DNA of 64,000 bases from Strongylocentrotus droebachiensis (GCA_035222895.1 JAVYIG010000635.1:248001-312000); one strand, 5' to 3'; shown: positions 1 through 11,316, numbered from the stretch's first letter. Notes: generated from the letters alone by a model not told the origin. Made by a program: numbers and translations.

Positions 1-100
1 GGAGCAAAAAAAAAAGGAAAAGTTGGGCCCCCTCCTCTAAGAAATCCTGGATTCACGCCTGAACACTCTTGCACTTCATTGCTTCGGCTACTGCTCTTCC

Positions 101-282
101 ATGTTCCTTTCTCTCTCTCTCTCTCCTTTCTCTCTTTCTTCCTTTCTTTCTTTCTCCCCCTTCTCTCTCTCTCTCTTTCTCTCCCCCTCTCTTTTTTCTC
201 TCTTTCTCTCCCATCTTTCTGTCTCTATCTCTCTCTCTCTCACTCGCTTCCTCGATCCCCCTCCTCTTTCTCACTCTTCTAA
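101..282. repeat. CT-rich microsatellite
   Basis: Almost pure pyrimidine on the plus strand, with runs of CT, CTTT and CCCCT. All long open frames here are low-complexity Ser/Leu/Phe or Arg/Glu strings and are not genes. Confidence 0.9.
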
Positions 283-439
283 CAGTACTCAGAGCAGTGT
301 CTAAAAATACCTAGAATTTGATCACGTGGTACCGGCAAGCCCAGGAGGGCTTGCCAGCGGATCGGCAAATGTGAAATTGAAACGGCTTCAATAAGTATTA
401 ATCATCATTCTGATTGCTACGAAAATATTTCCCGTCAGT

Positions 440-760
440 TCATGATTGAATAAGTTGTATGAAAAATAGAAGGAAAAGGAGAGGCAGGGAAATGAGAATG
501 GGAAGAAGAGTGAAGGGAAATAGATTGTGGGAGGAAAGGATATACATAGAGAGTACGAGACAGAGAGTAAGAAAGGGAGAAAAGGAAAGAGACAGAGGAA
601 GAGAGGGGAAAGAGAAAGAGACAGATGAAGAGAGGGGGAAAGAGAAAGAGGGAGCTACTGATAAAGAAAGATATATAATAATCAAAGGAAGGAGAGAGAG
701 AGAGAGAGAGATGCTGATACGGCAAGAGAGCGAGAAAAGCAAACGGAGGTAAGGGAACGA
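440..760. repeat. purine-rich tract
   Basis: The plus strand is a degenerate GA/GGA-rich tract of about 300 bp, the opposite strand bias to 101-282. The open frames inside it are compositional artefacts. Confidence 0.8.
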
Positions 761-899
761 CAGAGAGCAAAAGTGATTGAGCCAATTTTGATAAAAGGAA
801 TATTCAAATAACAATTTTTATAACAATTTACGATATAGAGGTCAACTAACACAAATCTTTTTTTTTCCTGTTTATTGGACACGCCTTACACACGTGCAG

Positions 900-943
<44 letters not shown>

Positions 944-975
944 GGAAAGAAAGAACCAGAGACAGAAAGAGAAAT
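900..975. repeat. (GA)n microsatellite
   Basis: A clean GA dinucleotide run of about 35 bp followed by degenerate GAAA/GGGA purine sequence. Confidence 0.9.
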
Positions 976-1950
976 CGATTAAATCTAGGGGGTATGGAAT
1001 TTACAAAAATACAGGGCAGCATTTCATTAAAGAAAGTAAGCATACAAGTTCACCGACATCCCATTGAAACGTGTGTTAGAATTAGTACGCTTCTTTTTAA
1101 TGGGCTTTTGGAGATCTTGCACTTATGGTTTCGTGAGGCTAGCTTCTTGAGTACTAGTCAAGACGTCATGATGGTAAATACGTCAGGAAATGTAAATAGG
1201 AAAGCGATAACGACATTCTCGTAATTCACCTTAGATCATCTTTGTCTCATCCTATTCCCATCCAAAGTTAAAATGTGACAAGCGGAATAAACCTGGCGGA
1301 AAGGTGTTTTAAGTAAAATAATGTGTCTCATCCAATTTATAAAAAAAGAGAAGATAAATGCCTTTCTCGTGGTGGGAAAGGCAATTTCTCAAGAGACTCT
1401 ATTTAATATCAAAGGTGGGTCCATCGCTGGTGGGGTTTGAAGATGATCTCCTTCATTTTGAAATGTGTGTTGCATAATTGGAAATACCTTGGAAGATCTC
1501 TTGACTCGTTAGTCCCAGTCGGAGTCTCGAAATCTGAATAAATATCCTTGGGTTGTTTGCGAGATGAGGAAAAAAAATATCAGAGTTCCTCCGAACATAC
1601 TATGCTCGGCAGATTGTACCTAATGTAACGAGAATATCCACAGTCAGCACTATCTGACCATGCATAGTAGTTTGAACATTTGTTAGTAATAAAGATAGCA
1701 AAACAGTTCTCGCATAGCACAAATCACATATAATGATATCATCCAAATACGTTTCCAGGGAGCTTTTGATTATTAACCAACCATTATCACCCGCCTAACT
1801 GCCCTAATAAAAGCGCATAAGCATTCAGAGAATACTTCTTACCGATTTACATTTTACTTTTAGCTGTTTATTTTTAGTGACTTGGCATTATATTTCGATA
1901 TCATGCATTTACAATAATTTTCCAGTTGTTCGTTCTTTCTTTATTGTAGT
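976..1950. other. intergenic, nothing recognised
   Basis: AT-rich sequence. A 76-codon open frame at 994-1224 (+) has no recognisable domain or coding signature. No RNA gene or repeat boundary was recognised. Confidence 0.5.
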
Positions 1951-1954
1951 ACAG

Positions 1955-2113
1955 GGATATTCAAATCAATTCAATTTGGCATCATAACAAATCATACATA
2001 CAAAATACATAATAGGCCAGGACCTCTAAGAAGCAACTTGTGCTCATAAGTGAGGCTCTTGTAAAGGTGAACATGATATTTAATTAAATTGCCAAAGAAA
2101 TAAAACTCAAATG
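1955..2113 (-). repeat. possible LINE 3'-end fragment
   Basis: The left edge carries alternating CAAAT/CAATT words, resembling in reverse the microsatellite-like 3' tails of the CR1-like LINEs elsewhere in this window (for example near 13682 and 38940). No coding sequence remains, so this is weakly supported. Confidence 0.3.
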
Positions 2114-2119
2114 GTATAT

Positions 2120-2870
2120 CCCTGCTGGAAAGAACACACTCATTCACACTCATTCACAGTGTGAATCACACTGTGAATCACAGTGTGCTCCACAATGTTA
2201 AATTGGGGCGTTTTCACATTGAAGTCGATTCGTTTCACACTGTGGTTCACAGTGTGGATAACCGGAAAAGGAAAGAACACACTCATTCACACTCATTCAC
2301 AGTGTGAATCACAGTGTGCTCCACAATGTTAAATTGGGGCGTTTTCACATTGTGGTCGATTCGTTTCACACTGTGGTTCACAGTGTGGATAACCGGAAAA
2401 GGAAAGAACACACTCATTCACACTCATTCACAGTGTGAATCACACTGTGAATCACAGTGTGCTCCACAATGTTAAATTGGGGCGTTTTCACATTGAAGTC
2501 GATTCGTTTCACACTGTGGTTCACAGTGTGGATAACCGGAAAAGGAAAGAACACACTCATTCACACTCATTCACAGTGTGAATCACAGTGTGCTCCACAA
2601 TGTTAAATTGGGGCGTTTTCACATTGTGGTCGATTCGTTTCACACTGTGGTTCACAGTGTGGATAACCGGAAAAGGAAAGAACACACTCATTCACACTCA
2701 TTCACAGTGTGAATCACACTGTGAATCACAGTGTGCTCCACAATGTTAAATTGGGGCGTTTTCACATTGAAGTCGATTCGTTTCACACTGTGTTCACAGT
2801 GTGAACTGTGATTTCACACTGTGATTCACACTGTGAATGAGTGTGAATGAGTGTGTTCTTTCCAGCAGGG
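2120..2870. mobile_element. TIR element with internal dimeric minisatellite
   Basis: The outer ends are inverted copies of each other: CCCTGCTGGAAAGAACACAC at 2120 and its complement ending at 2870. The inverted match runs inward about 50 bp or more, and TATA-type sequence flanks both sides. The interior is a tandem array with units starting at 2127, 2270, 2401, 2544 and 2675. Spacings alternate 143, 131, 143 and 131 bp. The long unit carries an extra 12-bp CACACTGTGAAT and the word GAAGTCGATT; the short one has TGTGGTCGATT. Palindromic CACTGTG/CACAGTG words recur throughout. There is no ORF. It is a non-autonomous DNA element of unassigned superfamily. Confidence 0.8.
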
Positions 2871-2939
2871 ATATATGTTTATTTAGAGGGAAAACAATAT
2901 TAAAAAGAGTTTAACAAAAAGATAAAGATAAATAACTTA

Positions 2940-3150
2940 TTCAACCGTTGAGGGTTCGGATCCCAGCCCGGAACTAACGTCCTTTGGCGAGACCTTAATC
3001 CACATTTACCACTCTACACCCAGGTGTGTATGAGTAGACGATATGCCAGAGTTGTGACTGGGTAATAATGTTGGAGCGCCAGGAGCGTCATGGCGTGACA
3101 AACATGACATATGGACTATATAAGAAGCCAACATTATTATCATGATAATT
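2940..3150 (+). repeat. SINE-like repeat (copy b)
   Basis: A degenerate Pol III B box, GGGTTCGGATCC, sits near 2952. Downstream, a CCACTCTACAC word aligns with the CCACTCTATAC word in the SINE at 4163-4495, and the region ends in ATTATTATC-type sequence. The A box is not clear, so this is probably 5'-truncated. Confidence 0.5.
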
Positions 3151-3840
3151 ATCATTATCTAACCAGAGAACATGTTCATGACATTTCTCTGATCTAATGG
3201 TACTTACAGATACATGCCACACATTTACTGGTTCCTGTTGTTAGTAAGGGTTTCACGGACTTTCGTCGTTATTTTCATTGAACATTAAGTCAGAAGTTGT
3301 CGTTTCGTTAAGCTGGTAATAGCAAGTGTGAGTGTCGTTTGAGAATAAACGTTTTGTAAGCAAACTATGTTGCAATATAAAAGCAAACATAAAAATCTGT
3401 ATCGTCTATTTCTTTCAAAAATTTACAAATGATTGTGCAAGAATGGAGTATTACTATTATCACTTCTTTCAATTATTTTCACCACATTCATATACTACTT
3501 GCACATCCAATTTAGATACGAATGTAATTTTCGTTACAGTTTAATTTTGTTTATTTTCTTAACTAAAATTCAGATGTGCATCGTCACATAAATTTCCTGA
3601 CCAGAAGAATTATCTATCGGCGCATTTAAGAGCGACGCACTTTCCATTCAAAATTTGCGAAGTCATCGTTCGTGAGATAAATAATGCGGCATTCTGTTCA
3701 TTTTGTCTATTGCATTATTTTGTTGCAGTTCTCAATTTAATTTACAGAGTTGTAAAATGTGGCAGTACAGAGCACCTTCTTGCAATGTCCAATGTATATT
3801 TTGTTGTATCCATGGCCTTACATCACTTCTGAGATAATTT
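3151..3840. other. intergenic, nothing recognised
   Basis: AT-rich sequence. The 70-codon open frame at 3332-3544 (+) shows no domain or coding character that I recognise. Confidence 0.5.
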
Positions 3841-3849
3841 GATGTTTAT

Positions 3850-4120
3850 ACAATATTCTATTTTCAGAATGTAACCAAATTTGATGCATATGTCTCTATG
3901 AAGTGTCTTGATGCAAATTATTTCATTCACCTGTTACAAAATAATTGTATTTCAATAGTCAGAATGCGAATGGCATACATTAGTTGTTACAAGGTAGGGC
4001 AAACAAAATGACTTGCCCTACATAACAATTATTTGTAACCAACGAATGAAATAATTCGTATCAAGGCACTTTACAAAGGCGTTTGTATACATTTGGGTTA
4101 CATTACGAAAATCGCCTATT
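3850..4120. repeat. fold-back (palindromic) repeat
   Basis: A left arm at about 3868-3950 and a right arm at about 4024-4104 are imperfect inverted copies, sharing for example AATGTAACC against GGTTACATT and AATGAAATAATT against AATTATTTCATT. The spacer is about 70 bp. This is typical of a short fold-back MITE remnant and has no coding content. Confidence 0.65.
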
Positions 4121-4162
4121 GCCAATAATCCTTCATAGAAGGCCTGCTTTTTGGTTTGTATA

Positions 4163-4495
4163 GATGTTGTAGTCGAGTGGTTTAAGGACTTGACTTGAAT
4201 TGTAAAGGTCGTGGGTTCGATCCCTTACATGGTCCTAGTGTCTATTTGCAAGCCATTTACTTGCATTTGCCACTCTATACAAAGGAGGGAAATGGGGACC
4301 TGGTAGGTTTACGAAAGCCTTTGTGATAGAAATTGCCATATGCTCGTTGACCTTATGGTAGAAATACTCTCCGGGAATAGGAGATGGTGCACACTATTTA
4401 TGTTAATGAATCTGATTACCGGGGTGGTAATAATAATTATGTAAAGCGCTAATAGAGGCGGTATTCCGTATCCAGCACTTTATAGATTCAGATGC
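4163..4495 (+). repeat. tRNA-derived SINE (copy a)
   Basis: The head resembles a tRNA. An A-box-like TAGTCGAGTGG lies at 4170-4180 and a B box GGGTTCGATCC at 4213-4223, about 33 bp apart, as in Pol III promoters. The body is unrelated to tRNA and shares words with 2940-3150. The right end has a TAATAATAATTATG tract followed by an AAAGCGCT...AGCACTTTA hairpin. It is not a functional tRNA gene because no consistent acceptor stem forms. Confidence 0.6.
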
Positions 4496-4600
4496 ACTAT
4501 CATAATTTTCTTACATTATTTTTAACGGCGTATTTGTTATACCACCTTTCATTTTCTCTCGTGAATTCACCATGAGCATACCCGCTGTCTAACGTGACTA

Positions 4601-4874
4601 AAGCAGGGCTTCCACTTAGCCGAGTTGGAGCCTCGAGTTGTGGCGAGCTGGCGCGAGCTTATGGCAAGCCGTTTTATCATTAAAACATATTTCTTGATAT
4701 CAAGAAATAATTTTACGTTGTAAAGCAATGGTACTTCTTGATATCAAGAATTCGATTTCGTGATATCAAGAATTGAATTCTTGATATGTTTTAATTATAA
4801 AAACGGCTTGCCGTAAGCTCGGGCAAGCTCGCCACAACTCGAGGCTCCAACTCGGCTAAGTGGGAGCCCTGCTT
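4601..4874. mobile_element. MITE with about 75-bp TIRs
   Basis: The ends are near-perfect inverted repeats of about 75 bp, starting AAGCAGGGCTTCCACTTAGC and ending with the complement at GTGGGAGCCCTGCTT. Between the arms are several copies of the palindrome CTTGATATCAAG. There is no ORF and the target-site duplication is not certain. This is a non-autonomous DNA transposon. Confidence 0.8.
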
Positions 4875-4879
4875 AAACA

Positions 4880-5420
4880 GTGATATCTAATTTACTGCAT
4901 ACTCCGAAAAATGCTGAAAAAATGAAACGTAATACTGAACAAAATAGAATTCGGACTTGAACCAGTTAACATCGTCATATATAATGGAATGATTTATGGA
5001 AAACTTTTGACCCATTTCTTTTAAAGACGCACACGTAGGCCTTAACTATATATAACAATTTAATCTTTATCATCAGTTCGTAATATACATAGGAAAACTC
5101 TTTTCCGTTCAAATGGGCATTTACAAATAAGGTAAAAAACATTCTCAACCTCGTGAGCCACTGATATTGTGCAACACTTGAATTTATAGAAAAAACATAA
5201 TAGATATGAACCGCCTCTCGTGTCCTCGCCGTTGTATTGATCAATGCCTGCGGTTCAGCGGATTTAACTAAAATAATTGTTTGTAATTGTACCATGACAT
5301 CAATAAATCAGCGGCATGGAGGGCAAAAGAAAACGTGAGTGAAGAGTGTGAGAAGGGAAAAGATGAGGGATGATTTATTGCGCGGCATGACAGGAAGGAG
5401 GAAAGAAAGAAGAGAGGGGT
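4880..5420. other. intergenic, nothing recognised
   Basis: A 106-codon minus-strand frame at 4975-5295 lacks a recognisable domain and ends inside unique AT-rich sequence. I do not call it a gene. Confidence 0.5.
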
Positions 5421-5429
5421 AAGCATAAT

Positions 5430-5466
5430 AGATGGAGAGTGAGACAAAGAGAGAGAGAGAGAGAGG

Positions 5467-5501
<35 letters not shown>

Positions 5502-5580
5502 GTGTAAGAAAGAGCAAGGTGGTGAGATAGACGAACGGAGACAATTTTAAAAGAGGAGAGAGAGAGAGAGAGAGAGACGT
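5430..5580. repeat. (GA)n microsatellites
   Basis: Several GA dinucleotide runs (about 5449-5500 and 5553-5577) lie within a purine-rich plus strand. Long open frames on the minus strand are Leu/Ser strings and are rejected. Confidence 0.85.
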
Positions 5581-5639
5581 GCCTAAAGAGCGTGAAAACG
5601 AAAAAGAAGATGACAGACGAACCATTGCGGAGAATCAAA

Positions 5640-6715
5640 AGAAAGATAAATCATAATGGAAACGTTGTATCATCCGCTCAATCTGACGTGCATTGACTAA
5701 GCAGTTTTGCATGAAAAAGGGACATTTTTCTAAAAAGTGCGTTTCTTTCCAGCATTGGGGTGCCCGGGGGTACCTTGGGTAACCTTTCAAAGAGTATAAT
5801 ATTAACACAAATATGGCACTTTCTCTGTAAAAAATAATAATCCAGCACAATGTCATCTCTTTTTGCGTTGGAGAAGAGCAAAATAGCAACAAAAAAAAAT
5901 AAATAAAAATAGTCTCAAATGCACTTCGGTCGGTTTCGTAGGATTGGAGAGCCCATAATCGCCTTTGTTTTGGTTGTCGGAGAATGTGTACCTCCCCCCC
6001 CCCCCTACACACACACACAGACGGGCGCCCGAGAATGCTGATTTCGCCAGTCAATCTTTGATTGGCCTTGTATTACATTATAGTAGAGCGCGAATGATCA
6101 ACACCAACTCTTTCCCTCAGATATAGTTCAAGAGATTCTTGATGTTTATCTTGAATTTGCAATCTACATCGAAGTGAGTGTTTTGCCCCTACTGAGCATG
6201 ACCATAGCTGATCTACATGAACATCTACATGTTTTATCAATCTTTTATCAATCCCTTTTAGTTTGATTTCATGATTTCATTTGATTTCAAATGATTTCGT
6301 TTGATTTTTAATTGATTTAATTTGTTTTCATAATTTTCCAAATAATATAAGTATGATATAGTTTTATTAATAACATAAAAGTAACAATGTATTAGGAATA
6401 ATGAAAATGTAGAGGTGATGATTGACCTAAAAATCATTTAAATGTAGGGGTATGACAAATAGCGATGTTTTTATAATGCCTGTCCCTAAGACTTATTATT
6501 ACTTAATAACACAGAGGCTTTGCCAAACAAATGAAACATTCAAAAATAAAAGAGAACAACTGTTTTATGAACAAAAAGATGAATTTTGTAAACGCAAAAT
6601 AAAAAGATTAATTTCTAAAGTAGCTGAAATAGAGGTTATTTTCAAGTGTGAAGACATTGTGTTCATGTTCATGTCATGAGATAAATATAATTCGATTCTT
6701 ACGAGCCAGACTATT
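5640..6715. other. intergenic, simple repeats only
   Basis: Contains a C run followed by (AC)n near 5994-6020 and a (TGATTT)n-like degenerate tract at 6255-6330. Open frames at 5635-6054 (-) and 6452-6679 (+) are unrecognised and not supported. Confidence 0.5.
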
Positions 6716-6718
6716 GTA

Positions 6719-7028
6719 CACTGTCGCTCATATAGATGGAACTAGGGGACCTACGCCCTTAAGTAATAAATGACAGTAATGAGGATTAATGCCCCACAAA
6801 AGGGCACTAATATAGCACATCGACACGGTTTTGATGGCGTAGGTCCCCTAGTTGATAAGCATAGTAGCATACACATGCTTTAACAGTCATGCAAAAACAA
6901 TGCGCAAAACACACATTGTCAAATTATTATTCAATACAATCTGAGAATGTATACTATTATCTAGATCTATATTTTTAAATTATCTTTAAAATGATTCCAT
7001 ACATTGGGGTAAAACAAAATATTCCAAT
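6719..7028 (+). mobile_element. R1 family element, internally deleted copy
   Basis: Begins after a TA with CACTGTCGCTCATA, the same terminus seen in complement at 11301-11314 and directly at 57782. It contains the family core (GGGGACCTACGCCC, AATGACAGTAATG, GGGCACTAATATAGCAC) and then jumps into an inverted GGCGTAGGTCCCC arm. The TA target and the terminus suggest a Tc1/mariner-derived MITE. No transposase is present. Confidence 0.65.
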
Positions 7029-7029
7029 C

Positions 7030-7570
7030 CAATCTCGAGGATCCAAATTGTTATATTTCCTGGCTGGTCACTTTTCAGTGTTATATTTTACCAGCTGGTG
7101 AAATGAATATATTTTTAATCAATGCATGTCGCCCTCTTGAGGACTGTACCGTATGTCAACAATTACACACATAACACCATTACCGAGGGTCTCCCCCCTC
7201 TTGAAATTATTTTTTCCTCCCAAATTATTTGTTAAGAATTTTTTGTTTAAAAAAGGTTCTTTTTCTTTTCTTGAATTATCTCGAAATTTTATTTTGCACT
7301 TCTTTTTCTAAAATTTTGATTGTCCGCGAAAAAAAAATGAAAACAATTTCGGGCAAAAAATATATTTACCCCCCCCCCCTCACCCCTCAAAAAAAAACTA
7401 ACCAAGGCTATCTAATATAACGGTTATTGACTGGCAGGGGGTATATAACATTTTTTGGACCTGAAGGGAGTTATATTTCCCTCGTGACAATATTTTCCCT
7501 CAGCGCTGTGCCCTTTGGGAAAATATAACCACTTGGGAAATATAACTCCTTTCAGCAGTCCAAATAATGA
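7030..7570. other. intergenic, low complexity
   Basis: T-rich and C-run sequence. Two short words, TTATATTTTACCAGCTGG and the GGAAATATAAC group near 7520-7550, hint at a decayed inverted repeat. Nothing coding was seen. Confidence 0.4.
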
Positions 7571-7574
7571 TATA

Positions 7575-8384
7575 CAGTGCGTCCCAGAAAAAACGAAACC
7601 GAGAAGTATCGATGTTTTATCATAACTTAATCACAACCATAATTAATGAATGATACATATTTGGAAAGCTTAGAGTCTCCTCTTTCAGTTGATGCTACTC
7701 ATGTGGTATCTGAATTTCAAAGAAAAATTCATATTTCTAGAAAGTTCATTTTCTGCTCTTTCATATGATACCTCAATCAAGAAAAATGAGCCAGGAATAA
7801 CAAAGTTCTGTTTGTTTAAATTAGCCCTTACATTTTCATAATTTTAACAAACGAATTTGTTTTCACTGGGTGCCTGCCGTAGCAAAAAGCAGATTTGACA
7901 AAAGACTTAACTCCGTTTCGTTGACAATCAGCCATGCATGAAGACTCTCGTCTACGGCTGATTGTCAACGAAACGGAGTTAAGTCTTTTGATAATTTCGT
8001 TTATTGATACGGCAGGCAGCCAGTGAAACCGAATTCGTTTAATAAAATTATGGAAATGCAAGCACTACTTTAAACTAACAGAACTTTGTCATTCCTCGCT
8101 CATTTTTCTTGATTGAGGTATCATATGAAAAAGCAGAAAATGAACTTTCTAGAAATGTGAATTTTTCTTTGAAATTCAGATAACGCCCGCCAAATTACTT
8201 TTTGGTTTCCTTCCTTCAAATTGCTTTAAATCACTCATGCGTGAAATATGCATCACGTGAGTAGCATTAACTGAAAGAAGAGACTCTAAGCTTTCCAAAT
8301 ATGTATCATTCATTAATTATGGTTGTGATTAAGTTATGATAAAACATCGATACTTCTCGGTTTCGTTTTTTCTGGGACGCACTG
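7575..8384. mobile_element. 810-bp palindromic mariner-like element
   Basis: Flanked by TA on both sides (7573-7574 and 8385-8386). The termini are CAGTGCGTCCCAGAAAAAAC and its complement. The whole element folds into two arms of about 400 bp centred near 7940-7950, where TGATTGTCAACGAAACGGAG pairs with its complement. The right arm carries about 60 bp (CCGCCAAATTAC...CATCACGTGA) that the left arm lacks. TA duplication and fold-back form fit a Tc1/mariner MITE. A second, damaged copy lies at 44475-46282. Confidence 0.85.
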
Positions 8385-8389
8385 TATAA

Positions 8390-9055
8390 CATTTTTTTTT
8401 TTTTTTTTTGGGGGGGGGGGGGGTCGGTTAGTTCCACCTGCTGGGGCCTTACCTATAGAATCCCTGAATAAATAAATGATTACAAAAAACAAATATTCTT
8501 AATATTGCAAGTGTAGATTGTTTATTAAAAATACTCTAAAAACTCGTCGTTGTAAAATTGCTTTTTATATATATGTACTTGTATTTCTAACTAGTCTCAC
8601 TTTTGTGTATTTTATGTTCTTTTTTGTGTGCACATTATTCATGTGGATTTCGCGCATTTTTAAAGGTATTATAAAGTTTTGGTATGGGGTCATGAATTTG
8701 GTTCAAATGAACATATTGGAAGCATATGCAACTTTACAATAGTCTATGATCGTTGTCGCGGTTGAAATCGAGCCTAAAATGATGAAATTGTAAATAATAC
8801 AATCTTTATGTTGTATAGCGCCCTCTCAAGACTCATATTAATTTAGCTTGAAAACAATGTTTTTTTTACTACAATCTACAGATTTTCAATTTCTCGAAAG
8901 CAGAAGTGTTTTAGGGGGTAATTTTCTAGTGCTTATTATACATCCATAGGGGCATCCAAATATATCAAAATTTAAAAAAATTGCTATCCATCGAATTTTC
9001 AAAATTACCCAAAACTTTGCAATACGCTAAATTATTACTGTTATTGCTCAACTTT
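8390..9055. other. intergenic with poly(T)/poly(G) junction
   Basis: A run of T followed directly by a run of about 14 G lies at 8392-8424. The remainder is AT-rich. The open frame at 8518-8742 (+) is hydrophobic but unsupported. Confidence 0.5.
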
Positions 9056-9105
9056 CCTTATAATAATAATAATAATATTATTAGGAAATAACTACCGTTG
9101 GTGAA

Positions 9106-9225
9106 GGTGATGGGACAAACTATCACTTCCGAGGCGATCAGGATGTAGCTATCTTTCCGAAGCGAAGCTGAGGAAAGATAGCGTATACATTCAGATCGCC
9201 GAGGAAGTGATAGTTTACCATCGCC
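9106..9225. repeat. hairpin repeat, about 54-bp arms
   Basis: Two nested inverted matches surround a GAAGCGAAGCTGA loop: GGAAAGATAGC against its complement inside, and ACTATCACTTCC...GGCGATC against GATCGCC...GGAAGTGATAGT outside. Together they form one long imperfect hairpin. It is probably a small MITE or fold-back element. Confidence 0.7.
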
Positions 9226-9455
9226 TAAAAACAAAAGGTGATTATTTGCTTTATATTCCACATCGGAAACATTTAACTTCTTCCGTCATTTAAAGCAACA
9301 AGTCATCAATTAACAGCTAGCAAACGGTGTATGATACGTACAGTGTATGCAGTATATAGTGTGACCATATAGTTCGCGCGTGACCAAAGTTTGCGTACTG
9401 ACACTAAAAGCGCTTAAAGAGGAGTACGCAGCGTATACAATTAAAGTGCGTTGCC

Positions 9456-9484
9456 CTGTGTAGATAGTACTACTATCTACACAG
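9456..9484. repeat. perfect 29-bp palindrome
   Basis: CTGTGTAGATAGTA and its exact complement flank a single central C at 9470. No similar sequence was noticed elsewhere in the window. Confidence 0.8.
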
Positions 9485-9499
9485 TGTAACGAACTTTTT

Positions 9500-10603
9500 G
9501 CTTCTGCCAGCAATGATGGGCGAACTATCTTTCATCACGTGATTTACTTTTGACCAATCGTAGAGCAAGATTCTTAGTATGTGGAATATAAATACAAATA
9601 TACAACATTTGATAGGCGCTTAATACGGTTGTTTCTAAGCGCACCATTGTCTGTCTACGAATTACCAACCAAAACTTATAATGAACACACGAATTATAAA
9701 TCTGTTATTTTTTCAATAAAACATGCACACAAGATCAAACATACACGGAATAAGATGGTGTGCGCCTTATTTGACCGACTCACATACAGGGTTAGGAAAT
9801 TACTATGTCTTCTTGGACTGTTAAAAGTCCTTTTCGACATACTGATTACGAAAACATTCATGTCTTGAAAAACTGATGGGACTTGTTAATAAATATGTAT
9901 TCAAAAGGAACAAAAGTACCTGAAAGATAGCTTCGTACCTGGGGTCTAACACTGTTAATCGAGACCGAGGTGTCAGTCTTGTGGGTTTCTGTCAAATTTT
10001 CTGAGCATACCCGACATTGAGATGTCCAGTAATACTCCCACAACCTAGGGATAGGAGAAATATCCCTTTTTTTCAAATCCCCTCTCCTTTCCAACAATCA
10101 CTAATCTATCACCGATGATTAAGAATTGAAGGTATCTTAGGTCTACATGCAGTTGAAGTCGGGGTTATGGAGAATTTTCCCCCCGATAATTATTATAATA
10201 TATGTGATCAGTGCTGGTCATAAGTTTTAGTACATCGTGGACTTTAAGATGAGCTTTTACTTTTACAAAATGACAAATCGATGTGTAATATACCATACCA
10301 GAAGTTGAAATATATTGCTAGTTCCAGTGGTTATTTTAGCTTACGGTGATATCGCTTCATAATGAATTTCAAGCGCATAGATATTTAACGAAAAGGGTGT
10401 AGTGGGGTAATTTTCGGGTCGATGTTAGCGGAATTGAAAAAAAAAAAAAAAAAAATTATATATTTCTTTTGTCTGTGATGCTTTGTTTTAATGACTAGGA
10501 AATTCATTATAAGGAAAGGAACTCACGACTCGTATAACATCAGGCAAATTTCGGAGAAATAGGGTATTTTGTAAATTGTCTTTGACAAGGCCTAAGATAA
10601 GTA
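9500..10603. other. intergenic, nothing recognised
   Basis: AT-rich sequence with an A run near 10439-10456. Open frames at 9581-9868 (+) and 9858-10097 (-) have no recognisable domain. A possible host exon cannot be excluded but nothing supports one. Confidence 0.45.
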
Positions 10604-10854
10604 ATGTTTAAAGCACATTTGGTACCCGTTTTTAAGGCTAAAATGTATCTTATTTTTGGAAGTGTTCTTATTCTTGGAAGTGACGATAGGGGGTCATTTT
10701 TTAATCTGCTAGCGATCATGAATTACCCTTCTGAATATGAAGAGAAAACCAAATGGGCTTTAAAGGTACTATGTCCCATTTGCAGGAAAAAAAATGAAAA
10801 GGTTAAACGGCATTTGAAAGATAATACTAACTGTGAACTTGCCTTGAGCCATAA
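10604..10854. repeat. fragment of TTAA element (R2) with short ORF
   Basis: From 10764 the sequence matches the left end of the TTAA-flanked element at 48998-49529 (AGGTACTATGTCCCATTTGC, then GGCATTTGAAAGATAATAC). An open frame at 10604-10909 (+) encodes a CPIC...HLKDNTNC stretch that looks vaguely zinc-binding. The frame crosses two different repeat families, so I read it as fortuitous or a decayed element ORF. Confidence 0.5.
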
Positions 10855-11314
10855 TGCATGGGCACACAGAGGTTTTTTTTATGTTGGGGACCGGGGTAAA
10901 ATGCAATAAATTATTGAAAAATTATTGCATTTTCTGTTTTTTTTTTAATTTATGGAAACTGCCCCCTACCCTAGCCCCCGCTGCGTACAGTAATGGTTCA
11001 GTGACAAAGCAATGGCCTCGTAACTGTTAGGCCCCAGGATCAAAAACCGTGTCGATGTGCTATATTAGTGCCCTTTTGTGGGGCATTAATCCTCATTACT
11101 GTCATTTATGACTTAAGGGCGTAGGTCCCCTAGTTGATAAGCATAGTAGCATACACATGCTTTAGCAGTCACGCAAAACACACATTGTCAAATTATTGTT
11201 CAATAAAATCTGAGAATGTATACTATCATCTAGATCTATTATTTTTAAATTATTTTTAAAATAATTCCATAAATTGGGGTAAAACTAAAATATTCCAAAT
11301 TATGAGCGACAGTG
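10855..11314 (-). mobile_element. R1 family element, reverse orientation
   Basis: A reverse-complement copy of the block at 57782-58337. It shows GGGGACCGGGG, GCCCCCGCTGCGTACAG, GTGTCGATGTGCTATATTAG and GGGCGTAGGTCCCC, and ends in TATGAGCGACAGTG followed by TA at 11315-11316. That end defines the mariner-like terminus of the family. Confidence 0.7.
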
Positions 11315-11316
11315 TA

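Noticed and set aside
53..785. Long open frames on both strands in the GA/CT tracts
   Set aside because: Low-complexity Ser/Leu/Phe or Arg/Glu/Lys strings produced by dinucleotide repeats; no coding signature.
2127..2800. CRISPR-like array of regularly spaced repeats
   Set aside because: The units are 131-143 bp and entirely repetitive with no unique spacers. The context is eukaryotic and the array sits between transposon TIRs.
4163..4240. Functional tRNA gene
   Set aside because: A and B boxes are present but no acceptor stem or sound anticodon arm forms, and the sequence continues as a SINE body.
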